DNA of 64,000 bases from Pseudomonas pergaminensis. Lineage in GTDB: Bacteria > Pseudomonadota > Gammaproteobacteria > Pseudomonadales > Pseudomonadaceae. The notes under the pieces are model-generated. The model was not told where the DNA came from. It was given only the letters and a program-made list of their open reading frames with translations, and did not search any database. The position numbers and the translations under genes were made by a program. The DNA is taken from NCBI RefSeq assembly GCF_024112395.2, contig NZ_CP078013.2, forward strand, positions 4,588,001 through 4,652,000. Direction: 5' to 3'. The first letter of the stretch is position 1. Each line of letters starts with the position of its first letter. Positions 34,525-44,395 of this stretch are shown piece by piece.

Positions 34525-35976
34525 TTATCCGACACGATGAGCTCCCGACGAAAGGCTGACACAACGGCGCGCCAGAACCGTCGTGGGGTCAACCAGGGCG
34601 ACCCGGTGGGCGCCGATCTCGAACACCTCGCAATGCGCCAGCACCAACGGCAACTCGGTACACCCGAGAATCAACACCTTCGCCCCTTGTTCACACAAAT
34701 GCTCTGCCGCCAGCAGCAACTGCTCACGGCACACGCCAGCGGTAAACCCCGCCTTGATCCCCCGTTCGCCGTAGATCGCCTCCATCACCAGCGCCTGGTA
34801 ATCAAAGCCAGGTGTGATGAGTTGCAAGCCGCAGCCTCGCGCGGCCTGGTGGTAGACCTGGCTTTGCAGGGTGCCGGACGTCGCCAGCAAGCCCACGGCC
34901 TGGCCGCTGCCGTAGGTCTGCACGATCCACTCCACCGTCTCGCTGAGCATGTTGACGATGGGCACGCGCAGGTGCGCCTGGATGCGTTCGACAAACGCAT
35001 GGGCGGTGTTGCACGGAATCGCGATGGCCTGGGCGCCGGCGCTTTCCAGGCGTTTGCAGGTGGCGTACAGGGCCAGGGTCGGGTCGGTTTCATCACGCAG
35101 CAGGTTGGCGGTGCGGTCGGGGATCTGCGGGTTCTGTTCCACCACCATCTTGATGTGGTCCTGGTCTTTGCCGGCCGGGGTATGGGCGACCACCTTGCCC
35201 ATGAAGTCCACGGTAGCCGCCGGGCCGACGCCGCCGACGATGCCCAGTTTGAACGGCGGCTGACGCGCCGGACCATCGGCCTGGGTGGCGAACTCGGCGT
35301 AGATCTGGTTGATGTCGAGGGCGCTGATGCCACGCCGTTGCAGGTCGCCGCAGACCAGCGACAGCTCGGTCATGCCCGGCACAATCACCGTGGCGCCCTG
35401 CCCTTGCAGCGACAGGCACGCCTGGTACACCGACTCCAGCGGCACACCGTCAAGGTGGCCGTCCTTGATGCCGTTGACGCCGTACATCGCCTCCATCAAG
35501 GCGGCCTGGGCGTGGTCCTCCGGGTACACCAGGTTGAAGTGCTGACCGAGGTGCTGTTCAAACAAGCCGCTGTGACGCACGAAGTCCGATGCGATCACGC
35601 CGAGGGTGGTGCCAGGCGCTATTCGACGGGTGATGTGCCGGACCAGCGCGTGCATCATGTCCAGCACGGGAATGCCCAGTTCCTGCTGGATTTCAGCGCG
35701 AAAGGTCTGGCTGGCGAAACACGGCAGCAGCACCGCATCCACCCCGGTGTTTTCAAAGGTCTTGCATACCTGGAACACATAGAACTTGCGCGCGGTCATG
35801 CTCGCGTTACGGTCCAGGGGCAGCAGTACATCCTTGAACGGGTGCTGCTCGAACAGGAAGTGATAGCGCCCCTGGTCCTCCAGCACGGCACGGGACTTGA
35901 CCAGTTTGTAGAACAGATCGCCGCCCGCCAGCGAACCGAGCCCGCCGACGATGCCCAGCCGGGAGGTGGTTTTCAT
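34525..35976 (-). CDS. Tandem (two-domain) aspartate/glutamate racemase family protein
   Basis: A 483-aa chain with two Asp/Glu racemase units, each starting LGIVGG (residues 7 and 244). The C-terminal unit keeps both catalytic cysteines, Cys322 (IPCNTAHAF) and Cys439 (LGCTELPL). The N-terminal unit keeps Cys86 (LPCFASQTF) but has Met202 where the second Cys belongs (PGMTEL). So one active and one probably inactive or altered half are joined. Normal family members are single ~230-aa subunits that dimerise. It overlaps the stop of its upstream transporter by 4 bp. Confidence 0.85.
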   Translation of the reverse strand: MKTTSRLGIVGGLGSLAGGDLFYKLVKSRAVLEDQGRYHFLFEQHPFKDVLLPLDRNASMTARKFYVFQVCKTFENTGVDAVLLPCFASQTFRAEIQQELGIPVLDMMHALVRHITRRIAPGTTLGVIASDFVRHSGLFEQHLGQHFNLVYPEDHAQAALMEAMYGVNGIKDGHLDGVPLESVYQACLSLQGQGATVIVPGMTELSLVCGDLQRRGISALDINQIYAEFATQADGPARQPPFKLGIVGGVGPAATVDFMGKVVAHTPAGKDQDHIKMVVEQNPQIPDRTANLLRDETDPTLALYATCKRLESAGAQAIAIPCNTAHAFVERIQAHLRVPIVNMLSETVEWIVQTYGSGQAVGLLATSGTLQSQVYHQAARGCGLQLITPGFDYQALVMEAIYGERGIKAGFTAGVCREQLLLAAEHLCEQGAKVLILGCTELPLVLAHCEVFEIGAHRVALVDPTTVLARRCVSLSSGAHRVG

Positions 35977-37235
35977 GCGTGCACTCCCTGCGGCAGTTCA
36001 GCGGGTTCTTCCGCGCTCTCGGATTTGGCCACCACCGCCGTGGCGATGCTGTTGCCCACCACGTTGGTGGCGGTGCGCGCCATGTCGAGGAACTGGTCGA
36101 TACCGATGATCAGCAACAAACCCGCCTCGGGCAGGTTGAACATCGGCAGCGTCGCCGCCACCACCACGACCGACGCCCGCGCCACGCCGGCCATACCTTT
36201 GCTGGTGATCATCAGCGTCAGCAAAATCAGCAGTTGCTGGGTGAAGCTCAGGTCGATGTTGTAGGCCTGGGCGATGAACATGATCGCGAACGCCTGGTAC
36301 ATCATCGAGCCGTCAAGGTTAAAGGAATAGCCCAGCGGCAACACAAAACTGGAGACCCGCTTGGGCGCGCCGAACTTCTCCAGCGCCTCCATGGTTTTGG
36401 GGTAGGCCGACTCGCTGCTGGCCGTGGAAAACGCCAGCAGGATCGGCCCGCGGATCAGCTTGCCGAGGGTGAACACCGAGCGTCCGAGAAACAGGTAACC
36501 GGCGGCGAACAACAATACCCAGAGCAGGGCGATCCCCAGGTAGAACTCGGCAATCAGCTTGGCGTAATCGGCCAGCAGGCCCAGGCCGTTGGTGGTGATC
36601 GCCGAGGCAATCGCGGCGAACACGCCGATCGGCGCGAAAGCCATCACGTAGTCGGTAATCTTGAACATGACCTTGGCCAGCTCGTCCACGGTGTCGGTGA
36701 TGCGCGTGTAGCCGGCGCGCTTGACCCCGGCCAGGGCGAAGCCGAAGAACAGCGAAAACACCACGATCTGCAGGATCTCGTTGTTGGCCATCGCCTCGGC
36801 AATGCTGCGCGGGAATACGTGGCTGATGAAGGTCTTGAGGCTGAAGTCCCCGGTGTTGACTGGCACCGCTGCCGTCGCATGTTGCGCCACCTGCATGTTC
36901 AGCCCGGCCCCCGGTTGGAACAGATTGACCAGGGCCATGCCAAGCATCAGCGAGACCAGCGACGCCGTGACGAACCACAGCATCGCACGCAAGCCGATGC
37001 GCCCTACCGAGCGCGAACTGCCCATGCTCGCGATGCCGCCCACCAGGGTGGCGAACACCAACGGCGCAATGATCATCTTGATCATGCGCAGGAAAATATC
37101 GGTGACCATCGAAAAGTACCCGGCCAGCGCCTTGGCGGCCTGCTCGCTTCCTGCATAGTGGTGACATGCCCAACCCACCAGCACGCCCAAGACGATGCCA
37201 ACTGCGATTCGACGGGGGAGTTTGTTCTTCTTCAC
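35973..37235 (-). CDS. Dicarboxylate/amino acid:cation symporter (DAACS family)
   Basis: A 420-aa GltP/DctA-type transporter. The serine-rich re-entrant loop appears as AFSTASSESAYPKTME, followed by LPLGYSFNLDGSMMYQAFA and the helix-8 region. It should import aspartate, glutamate or C4-dicarboxylates with protons or sodium. The 4-bp overlap with the racemase gene ties amino-acid uptake to racemisation. A LysR gene is divergent. Confidence 0.9.
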   Translation of the reverse strand: MKKNKLPRRIAVGIVLGVLVGWACHHYAGSEQAAKALAGYFSMVTDIFLRMIKMIIAPLVFATLVGGIASMGSSRSVGRIGLRAMLWFVTASLVSLMLGMALVNLFQPGAGLNMQVAQHATAAVPVNTGDFSLKTFISHVFPRSIAEAMANNEILQIVVFSLFFGFALAGVKRAGYTRITDTVDELAKVMFKITDYVMAFAPIGVFAAIASAITTNGLGLLADYAKLIAEFYLGIALLWVLLFAAGYLFLGRSVFTLGKLIRGPILLAFSTASSESAYPKTMEALEKFGAPKRVSSFVLPLGYSFNLDGSMMYQAFAIMFIAQAYNIDLSFTQQLLILLTLMITSKGMAGVARASVVVVAATLPMFNLPEAGLLLIIGIDQFLDMARTATNVVGNSIATAVVAKSESAEEPAELPQGVHA

Positions 37236-37408
37236 AGGTGCGGCCCTCAGATGGCTTTTGTTGTATGGAGCGGATTCTAGGGACCCACCCCGCCCGCCAT
37301 GATGAGTAATCCAGCTAACCCCATGCGCTTTTGGAATAGTTTGTAGAATGCCCAGCCCAGGCTGCGCGCGGCGGCATACACTCAGGGCTCATCGCCTGGA
37401 GAACCGGC

Positions 37409-38311
37409 ATGCAGATCAAATGGTTGGACGACCTCTTGGCCATCGCCGAGTGGAAAAATTTCTCCCGCGCCGCCGAAGTGCGCTGCGTGACGCAATCGGC
37501 GTTGTCGCGGCGCATTCGTTCACTGGAAGAATGGGTGGGCGTCGAACTGGTCGACCGTGGCACCTACCCGGTGCAACTGACCGCCGCAGGCGCAGCCTTC
37601 TGCAGCGAAAGCCGCGAAGCCCTGGCCGGTCTGATGCGCCTGCGCGCCAGCCTGCGCGAGGTGGAACGCATGCCGGGCCGCTCGATCCAGGTGACCGCCG
37701 GCCACAGCCTGTCGATGACCTTCCTGCCCAAGTGGCTGGCGCAGTTCCAGCGCCAGACCGAGCAGTTCAATGCACGGGTAGTGGCGGCGAATATTCATGA
37801 CGCGGTGATTGCGCTGGAAGAAGGCAGTTGCGATTTGATGATCGTCTACCACCATCCCCTGGCGCCGATCCTGCTGGATGCGCAACGCTTCGGCAGCCTG
37901 GCCCTGGGGCATGATGCGTTTATTCCGTTGTGCGCGCCGGACAAACGCGGTCGACCGCTGTATCGCCTGCCGGGGAGCACGGGAAAACCCGTCCCGCATC
38001 TGGCTTACACGGCCACCACGTTCCTGGGCAGGGTCGCGGAAATCGTGATCAAGAACGGCCCTGCACCCGCCGTGCTGGAGCGCTGCTACGAAGCCGACAT
38101 GGCCATGCTGCTGATGCGCATGGCTATCGAAGGTTACGGTGTGGCGTGGTTGCCACAGAGCGCGGTGGTGGATGAGTTGGAGCGTGGGCTGCTGGTGCGG
38201 GCGGGTGGCGAGGAGTGGGGTACGCGGTTGGAGATTCGCTCGTACTGCGCGATTGAAAACCAGAACCCGACGATGAGGAAGTTGTGGCGCACGCTCGAAG
38301 GGCTGCGCTGA
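37409..38311 (+). CDS. LysR-family regulator of the symporter/racemase operon
   Basis: A 300-aa LysR protein (WLDDLLAIAEWKNFSRAAEVRCVTQSALSRRIRSLEEWVG). It resembles the HypT/YjiE branch at the N-terminus, although that branch's redox residues were not verified. It is divergent from the symporter/racemase operon, which is the most likely target. It ends 2 bp from the convergent LysR gene. Confidence 0.87.
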   Translation: MQIKWLDDLLAIAEWKNFSRAAEVRCVTQSALSRRIRSLEEWVGVELVDRGTYPVQLTAAGAAFCSESREALAGLMRLRASLREVERMPGRSIQVTAGHSLSMTFLPKWLAQFQRQTEQFNARVVAANIHDAVIALEEGSCDLMIVYHHPLAPILLDAQRFGSLALGHDAFIPLCAPDKRGRPLYRLPGSTGKPVPHLAYTATTFLGRVAEIVIKNGPAPAVLERCYEADMAMLLMRMAIEGYGVAWLPQSAVVDELERGLLVRAGGEEWGTRLEIRSYCAIENQNPTMRKLWRTLEGLR

Positions 38312-38313
38312 CG

Positions 38314-39240
38314 TCAATGCACCTGCGGCATCGCCATTCGCAAACGCTGGGCAAGTAAATCGGAGAACGCTTGCGTCAGGGCCGTACGGGGAACATCACT
38401 GCGAAAAACCAGGCCGAATGAATACGGCAAAACCGGTAGAAAAGGCCGCGTCACGATCGGCAAGTCCAAGAAATCATTGGCCAGCAATTCGTTGATGATC
38501 GACACGCCGATGCCCTCGGCGACGAAAGCGCAGGCGGCACCTGCCGAATGCACTTCCATGCGCACGTTGGGAAGAATGGACGCCTGCCGAAACACCTGGT
38601 CAAGCTCCGTGCGCAGGTTGCGCTGGCGGCCCAGCAGCACCAGCGGCACACCGCGCAAATCACTCACCTGGATAACGCGCTTTTCGCACAGCGCGTGCGC
38701 TTGGGGAAGCACGCATACGCCTTGCACCTGCAACACCGGCACCACGTCGAAGCCCGGCAATTCGGTGGGCAGGCGCACAAAGGCAAAATCGACGCTGCGG
38801 TCCAGCACCGCGCGCTCAAGCGCATCGTAGGAACCGGTGACCAGTTCGATAACAAGGTCGTCGCGGCCCTGCATGAATTCGGCAACCACACGGGGCAACC
38901 ATTGGTGGGTCATGCTGGTGGGCACCGCCACGCGCAGCAGCGCCCGGCCAGCGTGACCCAGGCGCAGGTCGTCGGCCATGCGCTGGACGCGTTGCATGTT
39001 GTCGACCAGCCCCGACACCTCCGGCAAAAACGCCTCGGCCTCGGAGGTCGGCGTCAGCCTGCCCTTCCTGCGCAGGAACAAGGCAAAGCCCAGTGACTCT
39101 TCGAGCTGGCTGAGCAAACGGCTGATGGCCGACTGGGACAAGCCCATGCGCGTGGCGGCATCGATGGTCGAACCGGTCGACATGATGGCCTGGAACGCTT
39201 CCAGTTGTTTGAGATTCACGCTCGGGCTCCAAGCAGACAC
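38314..39240 (-). CDS. LysR-family transcriptional regulator
   Basis: A 308-aa LysR protein; winged helix at VNLKQLEAFQAIMSTGSTIDAATRMGLSQSAISRLLSQLEESLG. The first few residues before VNLKQ may not be used. It lies 51 bp downstream of the OprD-type porin gene on the same strand. It is likely the regulator of the porin/transporter/hydrolase locus. Confidence 0.87.
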   Translation of the reverse strand: MSAWSPSVNLKQLEAFQAIMSTGSTIDAATRMGLSQSAISRLLSQLEESLGFALFLRRKGRLTPTSEAEAFLPEVSGLVDNMQRVQRMADDLRLGHAGRALLRVAVPTSMTHQWLPRVVAEFMQGRDDLVIELVTGSYDALERAVLDRSVDFAFVRLPTELPGFDVVPVLQVQGVCVLPQAHALCEKRVIQVSDLRGVPLVLLGRQRNLRTELDQVFRQASILPNVRMEVHSAGAACAFVAEGIGVSIINELLANDFLDLPIVTRPFLPVLPYSFGLVFRSDVPRTALTQAFSDLLAQRLRMAMPQVH

Positions 39241-39291
39241 GACTGGGCGCAGTTTCCGCTGGCAACACCGGCGGCGTCCAGCCTTGCAGCC

Positions 39292-40518
39292 CTACCAGAG
39301 CTTGATGTCGTAGGTCAGGTACAGGCGATTGTAGTCCCAACTGGTGAGCACATTTGAGCGGTACGCCGTGTTGCGAAATTCTGCCCCCAGGCCTTTGAAC
39401 GTGCCGTCCTGGATCACGTACTTGAGGCTGGTATCCAGCTCGTGCTCATCGGCCGGTTTGCCAGAATACTTGGCGTCGAATCCTTTGTAGTAGCGGATCA
39501 TGAAACTCAAGCCCGGGATCGCCAGGGCGGAAAAGTCATAGTCGTAGCGCAGCATCCAGGTTTTCTCATCCTCCAGGATGAATTTGCTCACGCCCGGACT
39601 GGTAAAGGACGTGGTGGCCGCACCATTCAAATAGGGCAATGCGGCGTTACCGGACAATTGCTGATAGCCGCCTCCGAACGTATGCCCGCCGAGCCGATAA
39701 CTCAAGGAGCCGCTGAACATGTCGGCGTCCGCAGCACCGTTATAGGCCGCCCCCGTTTCAAAACTGTTGTAATAACGCACGTCCGTCGTCAAGTGACCTG
39801 GCCCGACAGCCACTTTATGCACAACCCCGAAAAAGTGCTGGCGATAGAAGTTTTCAAGTTCACCGTAGTAATAAGACAGGCTGATGGTTTTATTGAGTGC
39901 ATACGTACCACCCACAAAGTAAAAATCACCATGCTTCGGACCTTTGTAACCGCTCGGTATCAGATCGACGTTATCGCTGGAGTTACGCAACTTTGATTGA
40001 TCCAGTCGCCCACCTTGCACAAATAGATGTTCGATACCGGTGTATTCAAACTGCGTACCTTGGAACGTCTGTGGCAGTAAACGCCCATCGTTGTAACTGA
40101 CCACCGGGTTCTTGGGCAACAACGTGCCCGTCTTCACCACGACATCGGCAAAACGCAGCTTGCCGGTCACGCCTAGGCTGGAAAAATCACGGGCGGCGCG
40201 GCCATCATCATGCACTGGCAACAGGCCTGTACCGGCGTGTGCAGGGCTGGAGTCAAGCCTCAGCCCCAGCAGGCCAAGGGTGTCAAGGCCAAACCCGACG
40301 GCCCCGGGCGTGAATCCGGAACGCATCGTCAGCAACAACCCCTGTGCCCATTCGACACGGTCGTTGCCGCCGCTGCGGTTGTCATGATTGAAGGCGTAAT
40401 TACGCAACGCAAGGTGGCCGGTGGAATCCCCGAGGAAACCTTCGGCGCGCACGCTTGATATACCAGGCACCATTAAGCTGGCGCACAAAAGCCCGCCGGT
40501 CGTTATAAACGCACGCAT
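39292..40518 (-). CDS. OprD-family outer-membrane porin
   Basis: A 408-aa outer-membrane protein with a signal peptide (MRAFITTGGLLCASLMVPGISSVRA). It begins with EGFLGDSTGHLALRNYAFNHD, typical of OprD/OpdX porins, followed by WAQGLLLTMRSGFTPGAVGFGLD. Alternating beta strands run to a terminal Trp (YDIKLW), the assembly signal. OprD porins admit amino acids or small carboxylates. It is divergent from a YfcC transporter and a CocE-type hydrolase. Confidence 0.92.
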   Translation of the reverse strand: MRAFITTGGLLCASLMVPGISSVRAEGFLGDSTGHLALRNYAFNHDNRSGGNDRVEWAQGLLLTMRSGFTPGAVGFGLDTLGLLGLRLDSSPAHAGTGLLPVHDDGRAARDFSSLGVTGKLRFADVVVKTGTLLPKNPVVSYNDGRLLPQTFQGTQFEYTGIEHLFVQGGRLDQSKLRNSSDNVDLIPSGYKGPKHGDFYFVGGTYALNKTISLSYYYGELENFYRQHFFGVVHKVAVGPGHLTTDVRYYNSFETGAAYNGAADADMFSGSLSYRLGGHTFGGGYQQLSGNAALPYLNGAATTSFTSPGVSKFILEDEKTWMLRYDYDFSALAIPGLSFMIRYYKGFDAKYSGKPADEHELDTSLKYVIQDGTFKGLGAEFRNTAYRSNVLTSWDYNRLYLTYDIKLW

Positions 40519-40822
40519 AGTTAAGCCCTCAGCTGTGTTTTATTTTTTGTGGCAGAGAGTAAGAAAAGTAACTTGACCAAGTATTTCCTGGCCGATGTTC
40601 TTCGGTGTTAATGACCTGAATGAGCAAACAACGCTATCGAATTAAAACAGGGGCGACAAGCTTATGACAAAAGCGCATCAGGCTATGACAGATAACCCGA
40701 CAACACCTTGAAACGCATAGCCCAATACGCGTTCTTCATAACGTTGTGAGGTATTTATGATTGCCCTACTGTGCCGATGTAGCCGTTGGCTATCCCCATA
40801 AAAAAAAGATGAGAGCACCGCT
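40519..40822. other. Divergent promoter region, porin / YfcC transporter
   Basis: 304 bp, AT-rich, between the porin and transporter starts. No gene or clear palindrome was found. It presumably holds both promoters and LysR sites. Confidence 0.45.
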
Positions 40823-42244
40823 ATGTCATCCACTGCGCCAACAGTCACCGACACCGCGCCACCCAAAAACACCCGCCAACTCAACCCGGCAATCATCTTG
40901 CTGAGCATTGTGTTCCTGGCCATGGTGCTGACTTATGTGGTGCGCTCCGGCCAGTTTGAACGCCAAGACGTCCGCGTGATTCCCGGGACCTATCAGGTAC
41001 TGGAAAAAGACACCTCGCTCAGCCAACTCTTCGCCCTGCCGCCGCGCTCGTCGAATAAAACCGTGGCACAACCGGTATCGCTGGCCGAGACCTTTCTGGC
41101 CATTCCCCTGGCCATCGAGAAACGCGCCGGGCTGATTTTCATGGTGCTGTTCATCGGTGGCATGTTTGCCGTGCTGAACAAGACCGGCACCATCGATGCC
41201 GGCCTGGACCGGCTGCTCGGTGCCACCAAAGGCAACGTCTACATTCTGGTGCCAACCCTGATGCTCGCATTGTCGGCAGGCAGCACCTTCATGGGGCTGG
41301 CGAAGGAATACATCATGTTCGTGCCCGTGATGGTGGCCATGGCAAACCGCCTGGGCCTGCCCAACATCGTCGGCTTGGCAATCGTCGCGCTGGCGGTAAA
41401 GACTGGGTACATGGGCTCGATTTCCAACCCCATCGCGCTGTCTGTCGCGCAACCCTTGGTCGGCCTGCCAGTGTTCAGCGGGCTGAGCATGCGCATCGTC
41501 GCGTACTTCATTTTTGTCACGCTGGCCGTGGGCTACATCCTGTTCTATATCCGCCGGAGCGGCTTCGATACCTCGGCCACATTTTCCCACTCGGGCAAAA
41601 AACTCTCCGTGCGGCACACTCTCAGCCTGATCACACTGGGGGTTGGGGTCGGCTTCCTGGTGTACGCCTCCAACACCTGGCACTGGAAGTACCCCGAGCT
41701 GTCCTCGTATTACCTGGCGCTGACCATCGTCTTCGCCGCCATCGCAGGCATGAGCCCGAGCACCACGGCAAGCACCTTTGTCGAAGGCATGAACAAGATG
41801 CTCATGGCCGGCGTGCTGATCGCACTGGCCACGGCCGTGGAGTCGATCCTCGCCAGCGGCCAGGTGCTGGACACCATCGTGCACGGCCTGTCGCAGATCA
41901 TTGGCCAGCACGGCCAACTGCCTGCGGCGTTCGGCATGTTCTTCGCGCAGATGAGCCTGGATGTGGTGATTCCGTCCACCAGCGGGCAGGCCGCCGTGAC
42001 GATGCCGATCTTCGGTCCGCTGGGCCAACTGGCCGGCGTGAGCCCGCAGACCACGGTGTATGCCTTCCTGCTGGGCAACGGCTTGACCAACATGATCACG
42101 CCCACTTCCAGCGGCCTGCTGGTACTGCTTGCTGCGGCCAATGTGGGCTGGGTGCAGTGGGCTCGGTTTGTGCTGCCGCTGTTCCTGATCTGCACCGCGG
42201 TGGCGTTGCTCCTGCTCGCCTGCGCCGCCCTCACCGGCTATTGA
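40823..42244 (+). CDS. YfcC-family (DcuC-like ion transporter superfamily) permease
   Basis: A 473-aa inner-membrane protein with about 12 helices. Features of the YfcC branch are a long first periplasmic loop, EKRAGLIFMVLFIGGMFAVLNKTGTIDAGL, the re-entrant motif GSTFMGLAKEY, and PSTSGQAAVTMPIFGPL near the C-terminus. Family members are predicted to carry small peptides or amino-acid-like anions. It precedes the CocE-type hydrolase by 23 bp, suggesting import of the hydrolase substrate or product. Confidence 0.85.
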   Translation: MSSTAPTVTDTAPPKNTRQLNPAIILLSIVFLAMVLTYVVRSGQFERQDVRVIPGTYQVLEKDTSLSQLFALPPRSSNKTVAQPVSLAETFLAIPLAIEKRAGLIFMVLFIGGMFAVLNKTGTIDAGLDRLLGATKGNVYILVPTLMLALSAGSTFMGLAKEYIMFVPVMVAMANRLGLPNIVGLAIVALAVKTGYMGSISNPIALSVAQPLVGLPVFSGLSMRIVAYFIFVTLAVGYILFYIRRSGFDTSATFSHSGKKLSVRHTLSLITLGVGVGFLVYASNTWHWKYPELSSYYLALTIVFAAIAGMSPSTTASTFVEGMNKMLMAGVLIALATAVESILASGQVLDTIVHGLSQIIGQHGQLPAAFGMFFAQMSLDVVIPSTSGQAAVTMPIFGPLGQLAGVSPQTTVYAFLLGNGLTNMITPTSSGLLVLLAAANVGWVQWARFVLPLFLICTAVALLLLACAALTGY

Positions 42245-42267
42245 ATTCGACTGACCAAGGCTTTGTC

Positions 42268-44118
42268 ATGACCCTCCCTGCATTCGAAAACATGCACATC
42301 GTACGCAACCAGATGATCACCCTGCGCGATGGCGTGCGCCTGGCCACCGACATTTATCTACCGCTGGGCAGCGGGCCCTGGCCGGTTGTCATCGAGCGTA
42401 CGCCCTACGACAAATCCGGCCCCTCACGCTCGGAAAAACGCCTGGACGGGCTGCACCTTACCCGCGAGCAAATGGCCGCAGCTTTTACCGAGCAGGGCTT
42501 TGTGGCGATCTTCCAGGATTGTCGCGGGCGTTACCGTTCCGAAGGCGTGTTCACCAAATACATCAATGAAGGCGAAGACGGCTACGACACCTTGCGCTGG
42601 ATCGTCGAACAGCCCTGGTGCAATGGCCACATCGGCAGCATGGGCCTGTCCTATGCAGCGCACACGCAGATGGCGATGGCCTGCTGCAATGCGCCAGGTC
42701 TCAAGACCATGGTGCTGGACTCGGGGGGGTTCGCCAACGCCTACCAGTGCGGCATTCGCCAGGGCGGCGCGTTCGAACTCAAGCAAGCGACCTGGGCCTA
42801 CAAGCAAGCCCAGCAAAGCGCCGCCGTGCAGGCCGACCCGCAGTTGCGAGAGGCGTTGGCCCAGGAAGATATTCTCGATTGGTTTGCACGCATGCCGTGG
42901 CGCCCAGGGCATTCGCCATTGCGCCATGTACCGGAGTACGAAAACTACCTGTTCGAGCAGTGGTCCCACGGGGACTTCGATCAGTACTGGAAGCAACTGG
43001 GTATCTATGCCGAAGGTTTCTACGAGCAGATCCCGGACATCCCCGTGTTGTTCATGTCCAGTTGGTACGACGCCTATGTCAGTTGCACGCTGGACAACTT
43101 CACGGCGTTCACCGCACGCAAGCAGTCACCTCAACGCCTGATCATGGGCCCGTGGCTACACGGTGACCGCAACATCAGCTACAGCGGCAACGCCGAATTT
43201 GGCAACGCCGCGCCTTTCGACGGCAACCTGGGCGAAGACTGGTTGAGTTGCCGAGTGGAATGGATGCAACGCTGGCTCAAACCGACCGACGCCGAACGGA
43301 GCGCCACTCATCAGGTCGATGTGTTCCTGATGGGCGGCGGCAGCGGCCGAAAAAATGCGCAGGGTCGGCTGGAGCATGGCGGGCGTTGGCTCAAGTCGCC
43401 GTGTTGGCCGCTCGCGGGCAGCCACCAGCTGAACCTTTACCTGACAGCACAAAGAGCCCTTTCGCCGCTTGCTCCTGTGGGGGCGCCCAGCTCATTGAGC
43501 TACTCAAGCGATCCCGCCCACCCGGTACCGACCATTGGCGGCTCGCTGACATCGGGCGCTCCGGTGTTCGTGGGTGGCGCTTTCAACCAGATCGAAAGCC
43601 CGGACTTTTTCGGCACCCGGGGTGACCACTCGGCACTGTGCGACCGAGATGACGTAGTGAGCTTCGAAACCCAACCGCTTGAGCACGACTGGGTGGTCGC
43701 CGGCCCGGTGAAAGTCGAACTGTGGGTGCACAGCAGCGCGCCGGATACCGATTTCACCGCCAAGCTGGTGGACGTCTATCCGCCGAGCGACGATTACCCG
43801 CAGGGGTACGCCATGAATATCACCGACGGGATTATCCGGTGTCGCTACCGCGACTCGTGGGAACACCCTGCTCCGCTCACGCCGGGAGAGCCCTTCAAGG
43901 TGGTGATCGAACCCTTCGCCACCTGCAACCTGTTCAAGCGTGGCCACCGCCTGCGCCTGGATATCGCCAGCAGCAACTTTCCGCGCTTCGATGTAAACCC
44001 CAACAGTGGCGAGGCCGAAGGCATGGGCGAGCATCCGCAGGTGGCGCGCAATACCGTGCATATCGGCGCCGGGCATCCGAGCCGTTTGATACTCACGGTC
44101 GTGAACAGCGCGCTATAG
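42268..44118 (+). CDS. CocE/NonD family hydrolase (X-Pro dipeptidyl-peptidase S15 fold)
   Basis: A 616-aa hydrolase. ATG 42268 has AAGG 8 bp upstream; the open frame extends upstream into the transporter gene but that part is not used. The alpha/beta-hydrolase start VRNQMITLRDGVRLATDIYLP, nucleophile elbow GSMGLSYAAHTQ and the C-terminal jelly-roll (WVVAGPVKVELWVHSSAPDTDFTAKLVDV) define the family, which includes cocaine esterase and amino-acid ester hydrolases. No signal peptide is seen, so it acts in the cytoplasm. Operon with the YfcC permease. Confidence 0.87.
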   Translation: MTLPAFENMHIVRNQMITLRDGVRLATDIYLPLGSGPWPVVIERTPYDKSGPSRSEKRLDGLHLTREQMAAAFTEQGFVAIFQDCRGRYRSEGVFTKYINEGEDGYDTLRWIVEQPWCNGHIGSMGLSYAAHTQMAMACCNAPGLKTMVLDSGGFANAYQCGIRQGGAFELKQATWAYKQAQQSAAVQADPQLREALAQEDILDWFARMPWRPGHSPLRHVPEYENYLFEQWSHGDFDQYWKQLGIYAEGFYEQIPDIPVLFMSSWYDAYVSCTLDNFTAFTARKQSPQRLIMGPWLHGDRNISYSGNAEFGNAAPFDGNLGEDWLSCRVEWMQRWLKPTDAERSATHQVDVFLMGGGSGRKNAQGRLEHGGRWLKSPCWPLAGSHQLNLYLTAQRALSPLAPVGAPSSLSYSSDPAHPVPTIGGSLTSGAPVFVGGAFNQIESPDFFGTRGDHSALCDRDDVVSFETQPLEHDWVVAGPVKVELWVHSSAPDTDFTAKLVDVYPPSDDYPQGYAMNITDGIIRCRYRDSWEHPAPLTPGEPFKVVIEPFATCNLFKRGHRLRLDIASSNFPRFDVNPNSGEAEGMGEHPQVARNTVHIGAGHPSRLILTVVNSAL

Positions 44119-44144
44119 GAGGTGGATCAAAACTCTGATACATA

Positions 44145-44395
44145 GCGCAGCCGCAGAACCTGGTCCAGGCCTGGGGCAAGAACGCGAGCTACCACTTTGT
44201 GTTCACGCGGCAGAATCGCGGCAAGCTGGATGAGTTGAGTACGTTGGTTGCGCAGGGCCAACTGCGGGCGCATGTAGGGGCGGTCTATGCGCTGGCCGAC
44301 ATTGGACTTGCCCATGCCCGATTGGAGAGTGCTCACAACGGTATCCAAGGAAAATCGCGATCCCCGTCGTGCCCACTCAGGAAGCAACGCCATGA
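44145..44395 (+). pseudogene. 3' remnant of a zinc-type alcohol dehydrogenase/quinone oxidoreductase gene
   Basis: The frame encodes [17 protein letters not shown] and [24 protein letters not shown], which is the C-terminal pattern of NADPH quinone oxidoreductases. The N-terminal three quarters are absent. Near 44350 a one-base deletion breaks the frame; restoring it gives GKIAIPVV and a TGA at 44393-44395 that overlaps the next ATG. So the old gene ended in a coupled ATGA with the ABM gene. Confidence 0.6.

Noticed and set aside
34537..36264. A 575-codon open frame on the plus strand
   Set aside because: It is antisense to the racemase and symporter genes and follows their GC-rich codon phase. 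The translation is low-complexity His/Gln/Arg-rich with no family features.
40826..42028. A 400-codon minus-strand frame
   Set aside because: Antisense to the YfcC permease; composition-driven.
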